Assembly: GCA_017591395.1 (NCBI GenBank)
Contig: WEDG01003396.1
Span: 51,489-115,488 of the forward strand
Source: Schistocephalus solidus
Taxonomy: Eukaryota; Platyhelminthes; Cestoda; Diphyllobothriidea; Diphyllobothriidae
Direction: 5' to 3'
DNA: 64,000 bases
The notes beneath the pieces are model-generated. The model did no database searches, was not told where the DNA came from, and worked only from the letters and a program-made list of their open reading frames with translations. Position 1 is the stretch's first letter. Every line of letters begins with the position of its first letter. The translations under genes were made by a program, and so were the position numbers. This document shows, piece after piece, positions 43,257 through 54,143 of this stretch.

Positions 43257-46156
43257 GTAAGTGCGAGAAGCAAATTCTAGTTTCCAAAAAGATACATCAA
43301 GTAAATTAGGTTTTTATGTTATTTCAATAGAAAGGCATTGAATAAATATGTCATTGCTCATCACTTACTGAAAAAGCTGAAGGGTTTAGAATAAATGAGG
43401 TTCAAATGAAAGCGTATAGTAGCCAATAAACGCTTACCGCAAGGAGCTGGCTTGTTCTTACAGAAAAAAATATTATCGGAAGGAAAAAGCAAAAAAATCA
43501 CAGAAATAAACATTATAAGTAGCACAAGATAATTTCGCATATTCTAGGTTACGTGGTATATTTTATGAGTTGTTTTGAATTTTCGTGATTTTCACCAGTA
43601 CATGATCCTCGAATTAATTTGGGAGCAGTTTTAATAAATCAATTTAATGTATAGACAAGGTTATATGAGGGCACAGTTATTCAAGCACTCCTTAATCGAG
43701 AAAAAAACTCGTTGATGCGGCAATACGCTTATCGTTGGTTTCAATGAGAGCTTTTAGTTTCATTTTCAGATATTTAAAGTATATTGCAGAGCTTTATCTA
43801 CAAAGGATTCATTAAGCACGTAAGAATTGTTAAGCAGTGTGCTATCTCTCCACTTTCAGCAGAATTCCTCCAGCTTTTGCTAATTCTCAAAGTAAAATGT
43901 CGTCTTCTATACAACAAAAACAATAAATGACCTTCCTTTGTGGGTTTTGGCCTTAAAATGAATTCACTTAGCCAGCAAAAACAAAATTTATTCTCAAAAC
44001 AAACGTTACTATAATATCGTGTCGCTGTTAGAATCTATGTCGAATATTACTAAGCCAAAATCATAATAATATCTTTACAATTTTGTTTGATCTGGCGATG
44101 CAATACAACGAAACATGCAGACAGAAGTAAATCATTATCATACCGAAATCAGCGTCTACGGTAATCACAATAATCGTAATATCTAAACAATTTTGGAACT
44201 TGATTACATATTATGACTTAATTATAGATTATTTATTCAAATCACTTTTAAGTGACTAGTTCAACTAGGGACTGCTCAAAAATAACCAAGAATTTGCTGT
44301 TATGCCTACATAGTTTAAGGGTGATTTGTTCAGTTTAACGTTATAAGGTTGAGCTGCCCAGTTGGTGATTAGGGCTAGTAACGTTTTTACAAAAATATAA
44401 ACAATTCAATTCTTGTAGTGCTGTCTACCTTCAGGAGGACTATGTGCAGTCTCTTTTCTCATCTTTTAGGCAGTCAGATAGTTGTAAGTTCTCACAGATG
44501 ACACACGTGCACACATGCATGTCCGACGAGCTCAAAGATGACGTCTAGGAAGAATGCGCAGCCGCATTTCAATATTTGGCGTTTTAAAACCATGGAAACA
44601 GGCAAAGCAAACAAAAACTGCTGATCTTTAAAAACTTAACCACATTCTTTATCCTGTCTTATTTTTTAACAGAAGAGAAAGTTCCTCAAAACGTCTATGA
44701 CATTATTTGTTAACCTGTCCAAAAACTATGAACGCAGGTATGCAAAACTTCGAAAACACTCATGAAGACGAAGATTTGCGAATTGGTTTGTACCTTACGT
44801 GATTTTCGTGACGCTGTCGTTGAACCAAAATCCATCATACAAGTGTCTAACGATAACATGCCAATGATGCTCCTTCTATCACGTATCACAGTTTCACCTA
44901 CATAATCTTTTGTTTTTTCACCTATTCTATAGATAATAATGTTTTTTTCAATTTTTAACACATTATTAACTACACCTGCGGTCCTGTTTTATGACCGCTT
45001 CTAACAGGTAGGGATGGAAACATCAATATCAATATAAAAAATACTACTTTAAATGATGGCCGATTAAAAATATTATCGTACCAGACATAACACATTGTCC
45101 GATCCACTTGCTTAGGATTTATATGAGACTGTCCATAGGCATTGCTGATAAGTAGCATGTCTAAAAAAATGACCCAATCGTTGGCCGAAAGCAGAAAAAC
45201 CGCAAAGAAATGATGCAACATTTTCGCATTTTTATGTTTTAGTCGAAGAAGACATTGGTCGTAGTAGAATTTGGCGTTCCTACACACAGACTCTAAACCC
45301 CATCAGTATTAAATAATTCACCAATATTAGTACAGAAAAAACGAAAGGTTGCAGGATATTTTGTGACCATCAAGTGTTTACGACATTGGCACGCGAAAAT
45401 GTGCTATATTGATGCAAAGGAGAGGAAAAACTCTGTTGCCTATGTGGCCATAATCTTGAGGGATGCTTGTCCAGGACGTGACGCCAGTTGGATTTTGTCA
45501 AGGTTTTTAAGTAACAAGCGTAACTAATTAGGATGTTAGTTGTAGCACTGCTCATAGGATTCTCAAGTCTAATGGGCTACCCCTAAATCTTCACTATTAA
45601 TTCCTTAGAAGAAACCTTTTATGCCTTATGTGATTCTAGACTGGGATACAAACAACTTAGAGCGTTAAATTGTGTTTCTACCGTTAGGTTTGACTATCCC
45701 GGACGTTAAAACCCTTGAATATTTTTTGGGGAATTTGAATGATAGGTTTAAGTTCTATAGGATACTTATAATGTGTTTGATTTCAATATATAATCTGGCC
45801 GATTATGTTTTTTTAATATTCCATCACCATGGCTTAAGATGACGGAGACATTTAAAATATAAATTTCGTTAACTAGGTGTTGCTAATTGATCTACCATAC
45901 GTGCGGTTTAAAAATCAACATATATGATTTCGTTACTCATCTATTATCTGACTTTAAGTTAAGATCATACGCCTGTTGAACATCAGCAAAAAAACGAAAC
46001 TACCTAAAAATAGGTGTGCCAAATGAACTCAAAGATTTTTTCATGAATTAGCGGAGGTAGCTCTGAGAATGGTTGCATTTATATTGTTTTAGTAAAACAA
46101 CATGACAAAAATACCTTTTCTTCTGATTCAAGGTATATTTATTCCTTTACTTACAG
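43257..46156 (+). other. GPCR intron 1
   Basis: This 2,900-bp phase-0 intron runs from GTAAGT to TTTACTTACAG. It is AT-rich, with only short frames on the minus strand and no repeat I can name. Confidence 0.8.
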
Positions 46157-47062
46157 ATGCGAGCTCTCTGTGTCTTCACTGATCCGTTTATAGAAAACCC
46201 CAACTCCAGTAAATCTGCACTGTCAAATTGGAGCGCAGTTTCTCTTCCCGAAGGCATTCTTGATGCCGAAGTGGTTGCTTCGCCGAATATCAGTGTTTGG
46301 CTCAGTCGTTTACACCTGGTTTTCTTCGGAATCCTGCCCTACTTCATGACTATGTTATTTAACTTCATCCTCATACATTACCTTCGGTCTTTCAGACTAA
46401 AACTTTGCCTCACATTCGACAATGCTTTGCGGTCGACACACCAGCGATCACAATTCCGCCTCTCGTTCAACTGGCTAAAGTTTTGTCGAAAGTCTACCAG
46501 ACGTCAAACCCATCGTAGTCCCAGTCACTCAAAGCAATTAGAATTGTACAAATTATCGGCAAAAGCTCCAGCCTTGCGGGCAATTACTTTAAATGATTTT
46601 CAGAGAAAGGATCTGCTTTCCCTTCAGAGGACGAGTTGGGGGCGCATTTCGGGTACTGGTAGTCTGCCCATGGCATACAAAGTTTTCGGCGTCAAGTCTG
46701 CCTCTCGTTCTGGTCAATACACTCAGGAAGAGGCCAGTAGAAACGCACCGGTATTCCTGTTTCACAGTATTTCTGTCAGTAGTCTTTTGCAGAACAGAAG
46801 AGACAGGCAAGTTGTCAGAAAGGCAGCATGGACTGAAACTGGGACTATGAGGCGAACAGGAGTACGGGCTTTGAAACAGTGGGCAAGACACATGAGAGGT
46901 CCGGTAACGAGGAAGGAGGAGGAGGATCATAAACCACCGAAAAATAACAGGACAGGCGGATTTTGGGTTGGTCACACTCGGACTACCTATCTCCTGCTGA
47001 CCTTCACATTCACTTTCATAGGGTTAACGTTGCCCTACCTCATCTACACCGAACTCAAACAG
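46157..47062 (+). CDS. Peptide-type GPCR, exon 2: ECL2, TM5, long ICL3, TM6
   Basis: The exon encodes receptor residues 222-523 and continues exon 1 in phase 0. The ECL2 portion has a Cys (MRALCVF, residue 226) that can pair with C144. It also has three sequons (NSS, NWS, NIS), which places it outside the cell. TM5 is RLHLVFFGILPYFMTMLFNF plus ILIHYL (about 271-297) with its proline. A roughly 200-residue basic, Ser/Arg-rich third intracellular loop follows, a region for G-protein coupling and phosphorylation. TM6 (about 500-518) is YLLLTFTFTFIGLTLPYLIY with the conserved LP but no Trp of the usual CWxP. The exon ends ELKQ before GTAAGC at 47,063, phase 0; reading on gives 14 codons and a stop. 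Confidence 0.88.
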
Positions 47063-48717
47063 GTAAGCGTTCGATGTAGCGTGCAATTTGTTTGTTTCTG
47101 TCTATAAATAGTCAAGCGGAAAAAACGGGAGCTTAGAGGAAAATAAATATTTCCACATTTTGCTCTCATGACCAGCATTACATCGCAGGCTGAATAGCTG
47201 CCACCCTGTGGTTATCAGTCTGGGTACGGCTGTAAGCCTGATGATTAACTTACAGAAAGCTTGAGCCAGCCAGCAGTCCTATCGAAATTCTTACTAAAGC
47301 AATTACCTCGAAAACCCTCATCATTGACGAGTAAATCACTCTCCATTTCTCAGTAACTAGAACACACATTTCTCAGTCAGTCCCCACTCTTCTGCTACAG
47401 TGCTAATGTCAAGTACAAAGGCTCCATTGGGGCACTGATTCGAAGGTTTTATGATGGCAATAACCTCAAAAAGAAGGTATTTTGTGAATTCAACCCAAAC
47501 TACTTTGCGATTTACGTAATGTACCGAATTCAATCACTTATAGCCATTTTGATAAAGAGGACTTTGAGTATGCGTGCTATCTCATGAAATGTTGATCAAA
47601 TTCTAAACTGTTTTATTTTTCAATTTTATTACCTAATGAGGGCTCTAAGGTGGATTATCACGGAGCATACGGCTACGGTTACTTACGTTGCATGCATTAT
47701 TCACATTAAATTTTTAGTGGGCTTAGAAATTGAACCCTATTTTATGGGAAACGTGCCTAAAAATGTCCATTCATGTGCTCATTTGGTGGCTACTTATGTC
47801 TTGTTAAAATTGTGGTCTTTTGGAAAGGATATCCTTCGGTTTCAAAAACTTGCACATTTCCTGAATAAGTTCGAAATCAACCTGCTTTTACACTTGCAAA
47901 TTGAATGTTGTATACATTACGTTTAAGGAAAATTAGGCATTTATTCACACTTTTAGGAAGAAGTTGCATACTGCTCTTAAAATTTTGCAGTGGACGTGAA
48001 CCAACTTTTATACTTTATAAACAAGGTCAACAAAAAGCTATATATGGGCCCTATGAATTGATTTTCAAGGTCATAAAAATCTTAATTAAAAACCTATAAG
48101 GCTAAAAACTGTCCTTTCTTCAAGTATCAACTTTTAAAGAAGATGCACGTTTCTGCCAAATGACTACAAGAAGAATATTTTGTGCTTGTTGTCTACAAAA
48201 GAAATTTGAAATTACAATGGCATTGGAAATCGATGGTGAAAACGTATACAACTTAGGCAGAAATTTGTAGTCTAGTCTTTGCAGGCGGATATAAAAACGC
48301 TCGTTCAGAATCCGCACATAAGAACAAGTACCACTCGCAATACAGGTGTCTTGGTGCCACCTTTCAATGAAGATATGGTTAGGTTTATGGCTGTGCTTAA
48401 GGTTAGCATTGGGAAAACTTACGGATAAGTTTAGGCTTGATATATAAATGTGGAAGAAGGGTTTAGCTTAGAGTTGAGTTTTGAGTTACAGTATGAATCG
48501 GCATTAGGTCTTGTATTAGGGTTGAGCCACGCATGTTTAGCCTTCTATCTTTGGCGGGCCGTTCGCATATTCCTCACCCGGTTAAGGGGCCATATAAGTA
48601 ATCTTTGCAGTCATTTTATGTAGCAAAAGCCGAGAGCTCAAATTAATTACCCAAACATGCAAATACAGCGAATTTCTTCTGTTGTAGATTGAAATAATTC
48701 CTCTGCATTATGGACAG
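47063..48717 (+). other. GPCR intron 2
   Basis: This 1,655-bp phase-0 intron runs from GTAAGC to ATGGACAG. It contains a 96-codon open frame (47,636-47,926) without family resemblance, and a degenerate TTAGG-like tract at about 48,376-48,528. Confidence 0.8.
48376..48528 (+). repeat. Degenerate TTAGG(G)-like tract
   Basis: GGTTAGG, TTAAGG, TTAGG, GGTTTAG and ATTAGGGTTG strings recur irregularly over about 150 bp. They resemble a decayed interstitial telomere-type array. A similar tract lies at about 58,875-58,940. Confidence 0.35.
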
Positions 48718-48963
48718 GGTGAGGCTTCTTATCGAATGTACAACGCAATCGAGGAAGTTTGTCGGATGTTATTGCTGGTAAATCACAGTTTGCATTTTCT
48801 CCTGTACATGACTGGCCAAAGATTCCGAAGGGGTGCACGCTCTTTGTGGATTAGAGTATGCAGTCGAATAAAGCTCGCCGATATTTCAGCTACAAAGCAC
48901 ACTCGCGGCATCGGAGTGCCCTTACGCAGCATATCCGTTTGCAATAAACCCCGAAGCATATAG
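48718..48963 (+). CDS. Peptide-type GPCR, exon 3: TM7 and C-terminal tail
   Basis: This short 81-codon exon supplies the missing TM7: YNAIEEVCRMLLLVNHSLHF, then LLYMTGQRFRRG. NHSLHFLLY (residues 545-553) stands in place of NPxxY, and the following TGQRFR begins helix 8. N-H-S/A-x-x-F-x-x-Y followed by TGxxFR is typical of invertebrate FMRFamide/myosuppressin-type peptide receptors. A basic tail ends at TAG 48,961-48,963. The acceptor CAG at 48,715-48,717 is phase 0, matching the exon 2 donor, which links the exons. The polypyrimidine tract is weak, so cDNA would settle the exact acceptor. Confidence 0.85.
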   Translation, partial: GEASYRMYNAIEEVCRMLLLVNHSLHFLLYMTGQRFRRGARSLWIRVCSRIKLADISATKHTRGIGVPLRSISVCNKPRSI

Positions 48964-49212
48964 ATCTGAACTCATATCCATGTTTATTGTGGTTTATGAT
49001 GTGAATACCTGATGTTCCTTTTTGTTTCCTTGCAAGATAACCAATTTTATGTGAAATCAATACTTTCACTGAATATCTTTGTTTTTATCTGTTGAAGGCA
49101 TGAAGGGAAACATTTTACAGATTATCAATTTGTACCAGAGATAGTTTAATTTGCTTTTTAATTCCAAAACGTTAATGTGCTCTCATTTATTTTATTGGCC
49201 AGCATTAAGAGA

Positions 49213-49218
49213 AATAAA
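49213..49218 (+). promoter_or_regulatory. Candidate poly(A) signal of the GPCR gene
   Basis: This is the first AATAAA after the receptor stop codon, about 250 bp downstream. AT-rich DNA makes chance occurrence easy. Confidence 0.4.
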
Positions 49219-50887
49219 GCAAATTACGCTAAGTCGAAATACAGTAGATGACCTAATTTATGCGATTTTTGAGTGGAATTTGAGTGAGTAGTTTAGCGTA
49301 CATTCGATCTTCTTATTTTGGTTTGTTGAGTGGACTTAAGGCTCAGAAAGTCTTATACTAAAGAACACTACGTGTTCAATTCTATGTATTGAAGGAAAAC
49401 AGGACGGATTTGGGCGAAATCAGAGGTTATCGGACATCTAAGAATTTGCTATGCTAGTAACTATCACAGATAAAAACCTATTTTTGCGTTTGGCTATAAT
49501 AGAACATTAATATAACCAAGAAAGGTTTCAAATAAATCCGTTCTGTAACAAAAAAATATTACCTTTGTTCAATGAAATTCAGATGAAGGCAAAGGAAAAG
49601 AATCGCATTTTTTCCGAAAAATGCAAGGAATTCAGCCTTCGAAATTATTTTGTGCAAATCGCTCTATGTGATAAACTAAAGTGCTAGTGATCTATTAAAA
49701 TGAAAAACTTAGCGTTTAGCGTCGCCATAGTCCAATGGCGACAATCATAGTTACGTTTTCATAAAATAAAACATATTTGAGGGTCGCGGTTCTTTATATG
49801 GCTTTGAATAGTGTCAACGCCACTCACTGAGACACGGGTCATTTGCCAAACTGCTAGAACACTGGAATTCAGGTTTCAATGTCCATCTAATTCGCGTTCT
49901 AATCTCGTATCTTTACTGTGGGGAGTTGAGGTATTGCTGACCAACGAAACACCGGAGGACAGAAGTGATCACATCCCTCTTCTATAAGTGAGGAAAGTAT
50001 AAACCAACTGCAGTCATTTTGTACTCGCATATCATTGGACAGGACATTGTGGCCGAATATTTCTCAGTTTGTGCAGTTTTATCAACTAAAAGCATCATCA
50101 AAGTATATTTTAAATCGTAAGCGATCATGATAATCGGGGATGTGGGGTGCGTGTTGAGAGAAATAACATACAGGGAGTCAACTGGGAAGAGAGTTTAATA
50201 GAGAGGAAAATTCCCTATAAGAACTCTGTCAGCCATCACAGACCCCATACCACTTGATCCGGATTCTGTCATACAGTCTAATTGTCCAGATAGCTGTTAT
50301 TCCCACTTCTACTGTAACTTGATGAAGTTTTGCAGTTGAATAAATCTTATAAACTTTTGTTGTGGTTTCTACATGAATTTTTTGCTTATAAAGGTTTATT
50401 CTGGCAAATAAATGTGTCCTATGCAGTATTTGTTTTTGTTTTAAGTGTTCGTTCAACAAAATTATAGCAACTGTCGCCTTTATGCCGATCAATGTGCTCT
50501 AATTTAGCAACAACCCATCAACTCTATCCACCGCAATGTAACTCCTTGCAAAGATTTACAATAATTCAATTCCATTGAACTATAAATATTCATTTTTTCC
50601 ATGTCATTGGGTGAGATTTCAGTCACAACGCTAAAATAAAAGTTTCTTAGATCGTTTTTTGACAGATGACAACAGAGTTTATTGCAAAACGTATTAAATA
50701 TAACGAAGCAAGACACAATAGTTTCTCAAAATAAACCCCACACCTGAAGTTGTGAAAATCTAAGCAGTTCTTATCGTTACTGGTAAATTTTAAGTATCAA
50801 TAGAACTGTAAAACATTGCTAATGGAAGCGAAAAGGCGAGTTCCAGTAAGCAGTTCATAAGAAGAAGAGGTGATCACTGGAAAATGG
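49219..50887. other. Intergenic, no gene recognised
   Basis: Mostly AT-rich. Around 49,800-49,990 a stretch with GTTTCAATGTCC and nearby GC-richer sequence may be a decayed SINE. Confidence 0.45.
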
Positions 50888-50977
50888 TGTTTATTGGGCT
50901 GACGTTTCGGATTCTCTCTCGAACCCACCATCAGAGACAGTTGCAGAAAAGGGTGATAGATGCACAAGGTGCGCAGT
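50888..50977 (-). mobile_element. Penelope-like 3' terminus, copy B
   Basis: The minus strand encodes FSATVSDGGFERESETSAQ and then TAA. The stop is embedded in CAATAAAC, so AATAAA and the stop overlap. It aligns with copy A over about 85 bp, including the stretch before the tail. The hammerhead-like box reads CTGATGG here, one change from CTGATGA. The adjacent GC-rich stretch to about 51,160 probably belongs to the same insertion but is not recognisable as coding. Confidence 0.7.
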
Positions 50978-51228
50978 ATTTATAGGACGTAGTGGTCACA
51001 CGATCACTACAATTGGCAGCTCTCGTGATCACCATGATAGCTTGGCCGTCCGTGCCAGAGTCGTTAGTGGCCGTGATTTAATCATCCATGTTGGATGTGG
51101 GCATGTTACTGACCCGCCAATTTAGCTCACTGTCATTGGAAGGGTCGGTCACCCACGTCCTCCCCACGTGAACTTGCTCAGCCGATGCCTCAACACAAAA
51201 TTTGGGAACGGGAGTTCATTACTGACAT

Positions 51229-51373
51229 CTACGAGAGACTGCAATGGGGATTTTTGGCTCGTTAGACGTCATCAAACAGTCCTACTGGACCCCAGGGGGT
51301 CCGTGACCCGACGCTTGAAATCGCGACCTGTGGATCAGAAATCCAACGCCTTGACTACTGACCCACGGGCACG
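51229..51373 (-). mobile_element. tRNA-derived SINE, copy 2
   Basis: On the minus strand the head reads GTGGGTCAGTAGTCAAGGCG, then TTGGATTTCTGATCCACAGG and the B-box-like GGTCGCGATTTCAAG. The body has CCCCTGGGGTCCAG, GATGACGTC and AAAATCCCCATTGCAGTCTC, in the same order as the 31.4-kb copy. An open plus-strand frame (51,168-51,587) crosses it and is not a gene. Confidence 0.75.
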
Positions 51374-51630
51374 TAGTCTTGCTGGTTTTAGATCGGGAAT
51401 GTGCACACTGGTGGATAGGCGCTTACCGATCGCCAATGGGGACACGGCGATCAGTGGACGCCTATGTGGTAATATCAATATAACTGTTAGATATTTACAT
51501 TTTGAAGTGCAAAGGTGCAGTCACAGACAAAATAAGGTGATGGGTACAAGGAAATTGCGGACTTTGAATGTAAATAAAATGTGGTGACTTTGGAAGGCTT
51601 CTTACTTGGCCAGAAAGCAGTGCATGAGTG

Positions 51631-51700
51631 TATGTAATTATGTATGTATGTATGTATATATGTATTTATGTATTTATTTATTTATGTATGTACTTATGGA
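51631..51700. repeat. Degenerate (TATG)n/(TATT)n microsatellite
   Basis: TATG, TATT and TTTA tetranucleotides alternate imperfectly over about 70 bp. Confidence 0.85.
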
Positions 51701-53465
51701 CTTAAGAGTAGACTTCAGACTTGGCACGAAAGTTTAGCTAAAACTACATGTTGAACGCTAGAGACGTGCAAATTAATTGACCTTTTCGTGAATGTCATCT
51801 TCCATTGCATGACCTAGCCAAGATAGGCGTGATGTCCTTCAGCTAGTAATCGTGTTGAATACACGAGGTATGTATGCGTATCTTCCGATAGGGTCTATAC
51901 CAGAAACCGTTTTTTAAACTTGGGGACTTCATTTTACAATAAGAAAAGCCACATTTATGCCACACATCAGGGATACAATCACAAATGGTATATCCTATGA
52001 CATAGTGGTATATTTGTACCCATGACTGTCATGTACTGTCATAACTTAGCATAAGTGAACATAGTGTGTTCAGTCTGCTTAGGTGGAAGCTATTCAACCA
52101 CCACTCGTCATACGTCTTCCTGTGTTGGCTGCACTGTTCATTCAGTCAGTTATTTACTCTCAATCTTTACGAAAATTATTAACCAGCTGCGTGGGATACG
52201 TCGAAGAACCTGCCAACGCCATTTTTTCTGAAGGCAGAGGAAGATACAAATTGTGTCAGGCTTTTTTAGTTACTATCAGTTTTAAGAACTTACTTATTTC
52301 TAATTATTGGAGTTCCAACAAGCTTTTGCAACATGGGAAACACATAACTGTTGTGTTTTTACATTGCTTTTGTGAATTATTGAAACGAACTGTCACAATT
52401 TATACACAAAGTCAAAATTTGAAGAACATTAATATATAGTTCACCTTATGAAATGCCCACATTTTGCTTGATCAATTTAACTGACATTTGTCGCATTACT
52501 ATCCATATTTTCGTAGAAAAAGGAATTAAAAGATCATTTAACTACAAGCAAAACGTTTTTCAGAAGTTTTTTATTTTATTCGGAAATTAGAGTTCATCAA
52601 CAAATACTCTTTGAGATGCAGAATCAACGAAAATCAAAAAATCTGCGATGTAAAGGACGAGGGATAACATGAAGGCAACTCATGCCTTCGTGCTGTCGAC
52701 GCAATCGGCAGAGAAATGGTAGAAGAAAGATAAATTATCCAGCATTAAGGCTGGCTTAGGATGAAAGGATGTGCAGAAAAGATGGCTCAGTGCGAACGTC
52801 AACTTGAAAGCGAGCGCTCCCGTGTTCTGCGGGTTGATTTTGACGCCATAGTAAATATGGTATTTAGTTTGGTATGAAATTGCAATGAACGCCAAGTAGA
52901 TATTCCCCAAATTTGTATTTCTAACCATATGAGAGAGATGTGATTTAAGTTGAAAGTAGTTTTTCAAAATTTTAAGCAAAAAGACCTCGTATCTCTGTGG
53001 ATAAAATAGGTAAACAAAAGAGATAGCAGTTGAAGATATATAGTAAACGATAGTTGCAAGTGTCGGCATCATGAACGATCGTACGTGAATGCGTCACAAA
53101 ATTGCATCCAATATTCTTTAAAATTGTGCCAGCGTGGTTTTGCAATGACCTTCTGATTGTTGTGAATATCAACAAATAGTGGTCAATTTCAGTATTTAAT
53201 GAGGAAAATGTGCCAGCCCATGTACATGTAAGAGAATTCACAGGTAACTGGAGGAGCAAAAAATGGCAGCTCAAATTCAAAAGCCAGCCTCGTCTGATTT
53301 TGGCATATCCATCAGATGGTGGCCTTTTCCAAGGCTTGACAGTGCATTAAAAGAAAAGGATTGAGGTAGGTCTGCATACGGTCAGTTTACAGGTACTGAG
53401 GTGAAACACAATGTGCCAGCATGGATGACAGTTGACAAGAAGTGGGTGCCATCGTTGGCAAAATA
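51701..53465. other. Intergenic, no gene recognised
   Basis: Open frames of 118 codons (+, 52,083-52,439) and 130 codons (-, 53,072-52,680) are present, without recognised domains or splice partners. Confidence 0.45.
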
Positions 53466-53535
53466 GCTTTATTGGCCTGGTGTTTCGGATTCATCCCTGA
53501 ACCCATCCTTAGAGACAACATCACATAGGGGTCAC
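53466..53535 (-). mobile_element. Penelope-like 3' terminus, copy C
   Basis: The minus strand encodes VVSKDGFRDESETPGQ followed by TAA, again inside CAATAAAG. Together with copy D it forms an inverted pair about 570 bp apart and shares the GDES/RDES variant of the tail. CTGATGA is degraded to CTAAGGA. Confidence 0.62.
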
Positions 53536-54069
53536 TTGTTGGCAAAGCAAATACGTCAGAGAAACTAAGATACGGCTCTGGACGTGAATGGCCGAACAAG
53601 TGACAGCAGTGCGGATAAATGTGGCCAACTCTCAAGCCGTGGTTTATTCAACGAGACCCGACCTCACATTCAAATTCTACGAGGCTTAAATGCTCGCGGG
53701 AGATGACAATCGCGGGAACCACAAGCACCTTGAGTCACGGTTCACAGGGCCCCAGCATATTAACATTGGCTAGTATCTCCCCACCACATACTCGCTCCTG
53801 AATCTTTGTCCCTCCAAAGTAAACAGCCATAAAAGGAGACCGTAGACGAACAACGTTTCCAACGCCATTATCGGTGAGCCAGATGGCTGAACAATCATCA
53901 CACCAACACCAAACACAGGTACTTACATTTCAGCGCCTAACGACTGCATGCCAACAATCAAGCACTTGTCGCGCCGAAAGCAGCCATTCTTGATGAAGCG
54001 AGGGGCCGCTTATTGTCATACGTATACGGTAGCATAGGCACCGTATCCCATAACGACTGCAAAGTCTTG

Positions 54070-54143
54070 TGTATGCATTAACCTTATCGCGCGTCGTCTC
54101 TGATGATGGGTTCGGGGATGAATACGAAACATCAGGCAATGAA
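54070..54143 (+). mobile_element. Penelope-like 3' terminus, copy D
   Basis: The plus strand encodes VVSDDGFGDEYETSGNE. It keeps an intact CTGATGA box and hairpin, but the stop/AATAAA is mutated (CAATGAAC). It faces copy C in inverted orientation. The DNA between them (53,536-54,069) is GC-richer than its surroundings but shows no RT blocks. Confidence 0.62.

Noticed and set aside
47636..47926. 96-codon frame in GPCR intron 2 as a TM7 exon
   Set aside because: It lacks the N-x-x-x-x-F-x-x-Y and TGxxFR signature. The exon at 48,718 has both and matches in phase.
51168..51587. 139-codon plus-strand frame
   Set aside because: It crosses the tRNA-derived SINE, and the sequence is explained by the repeat.
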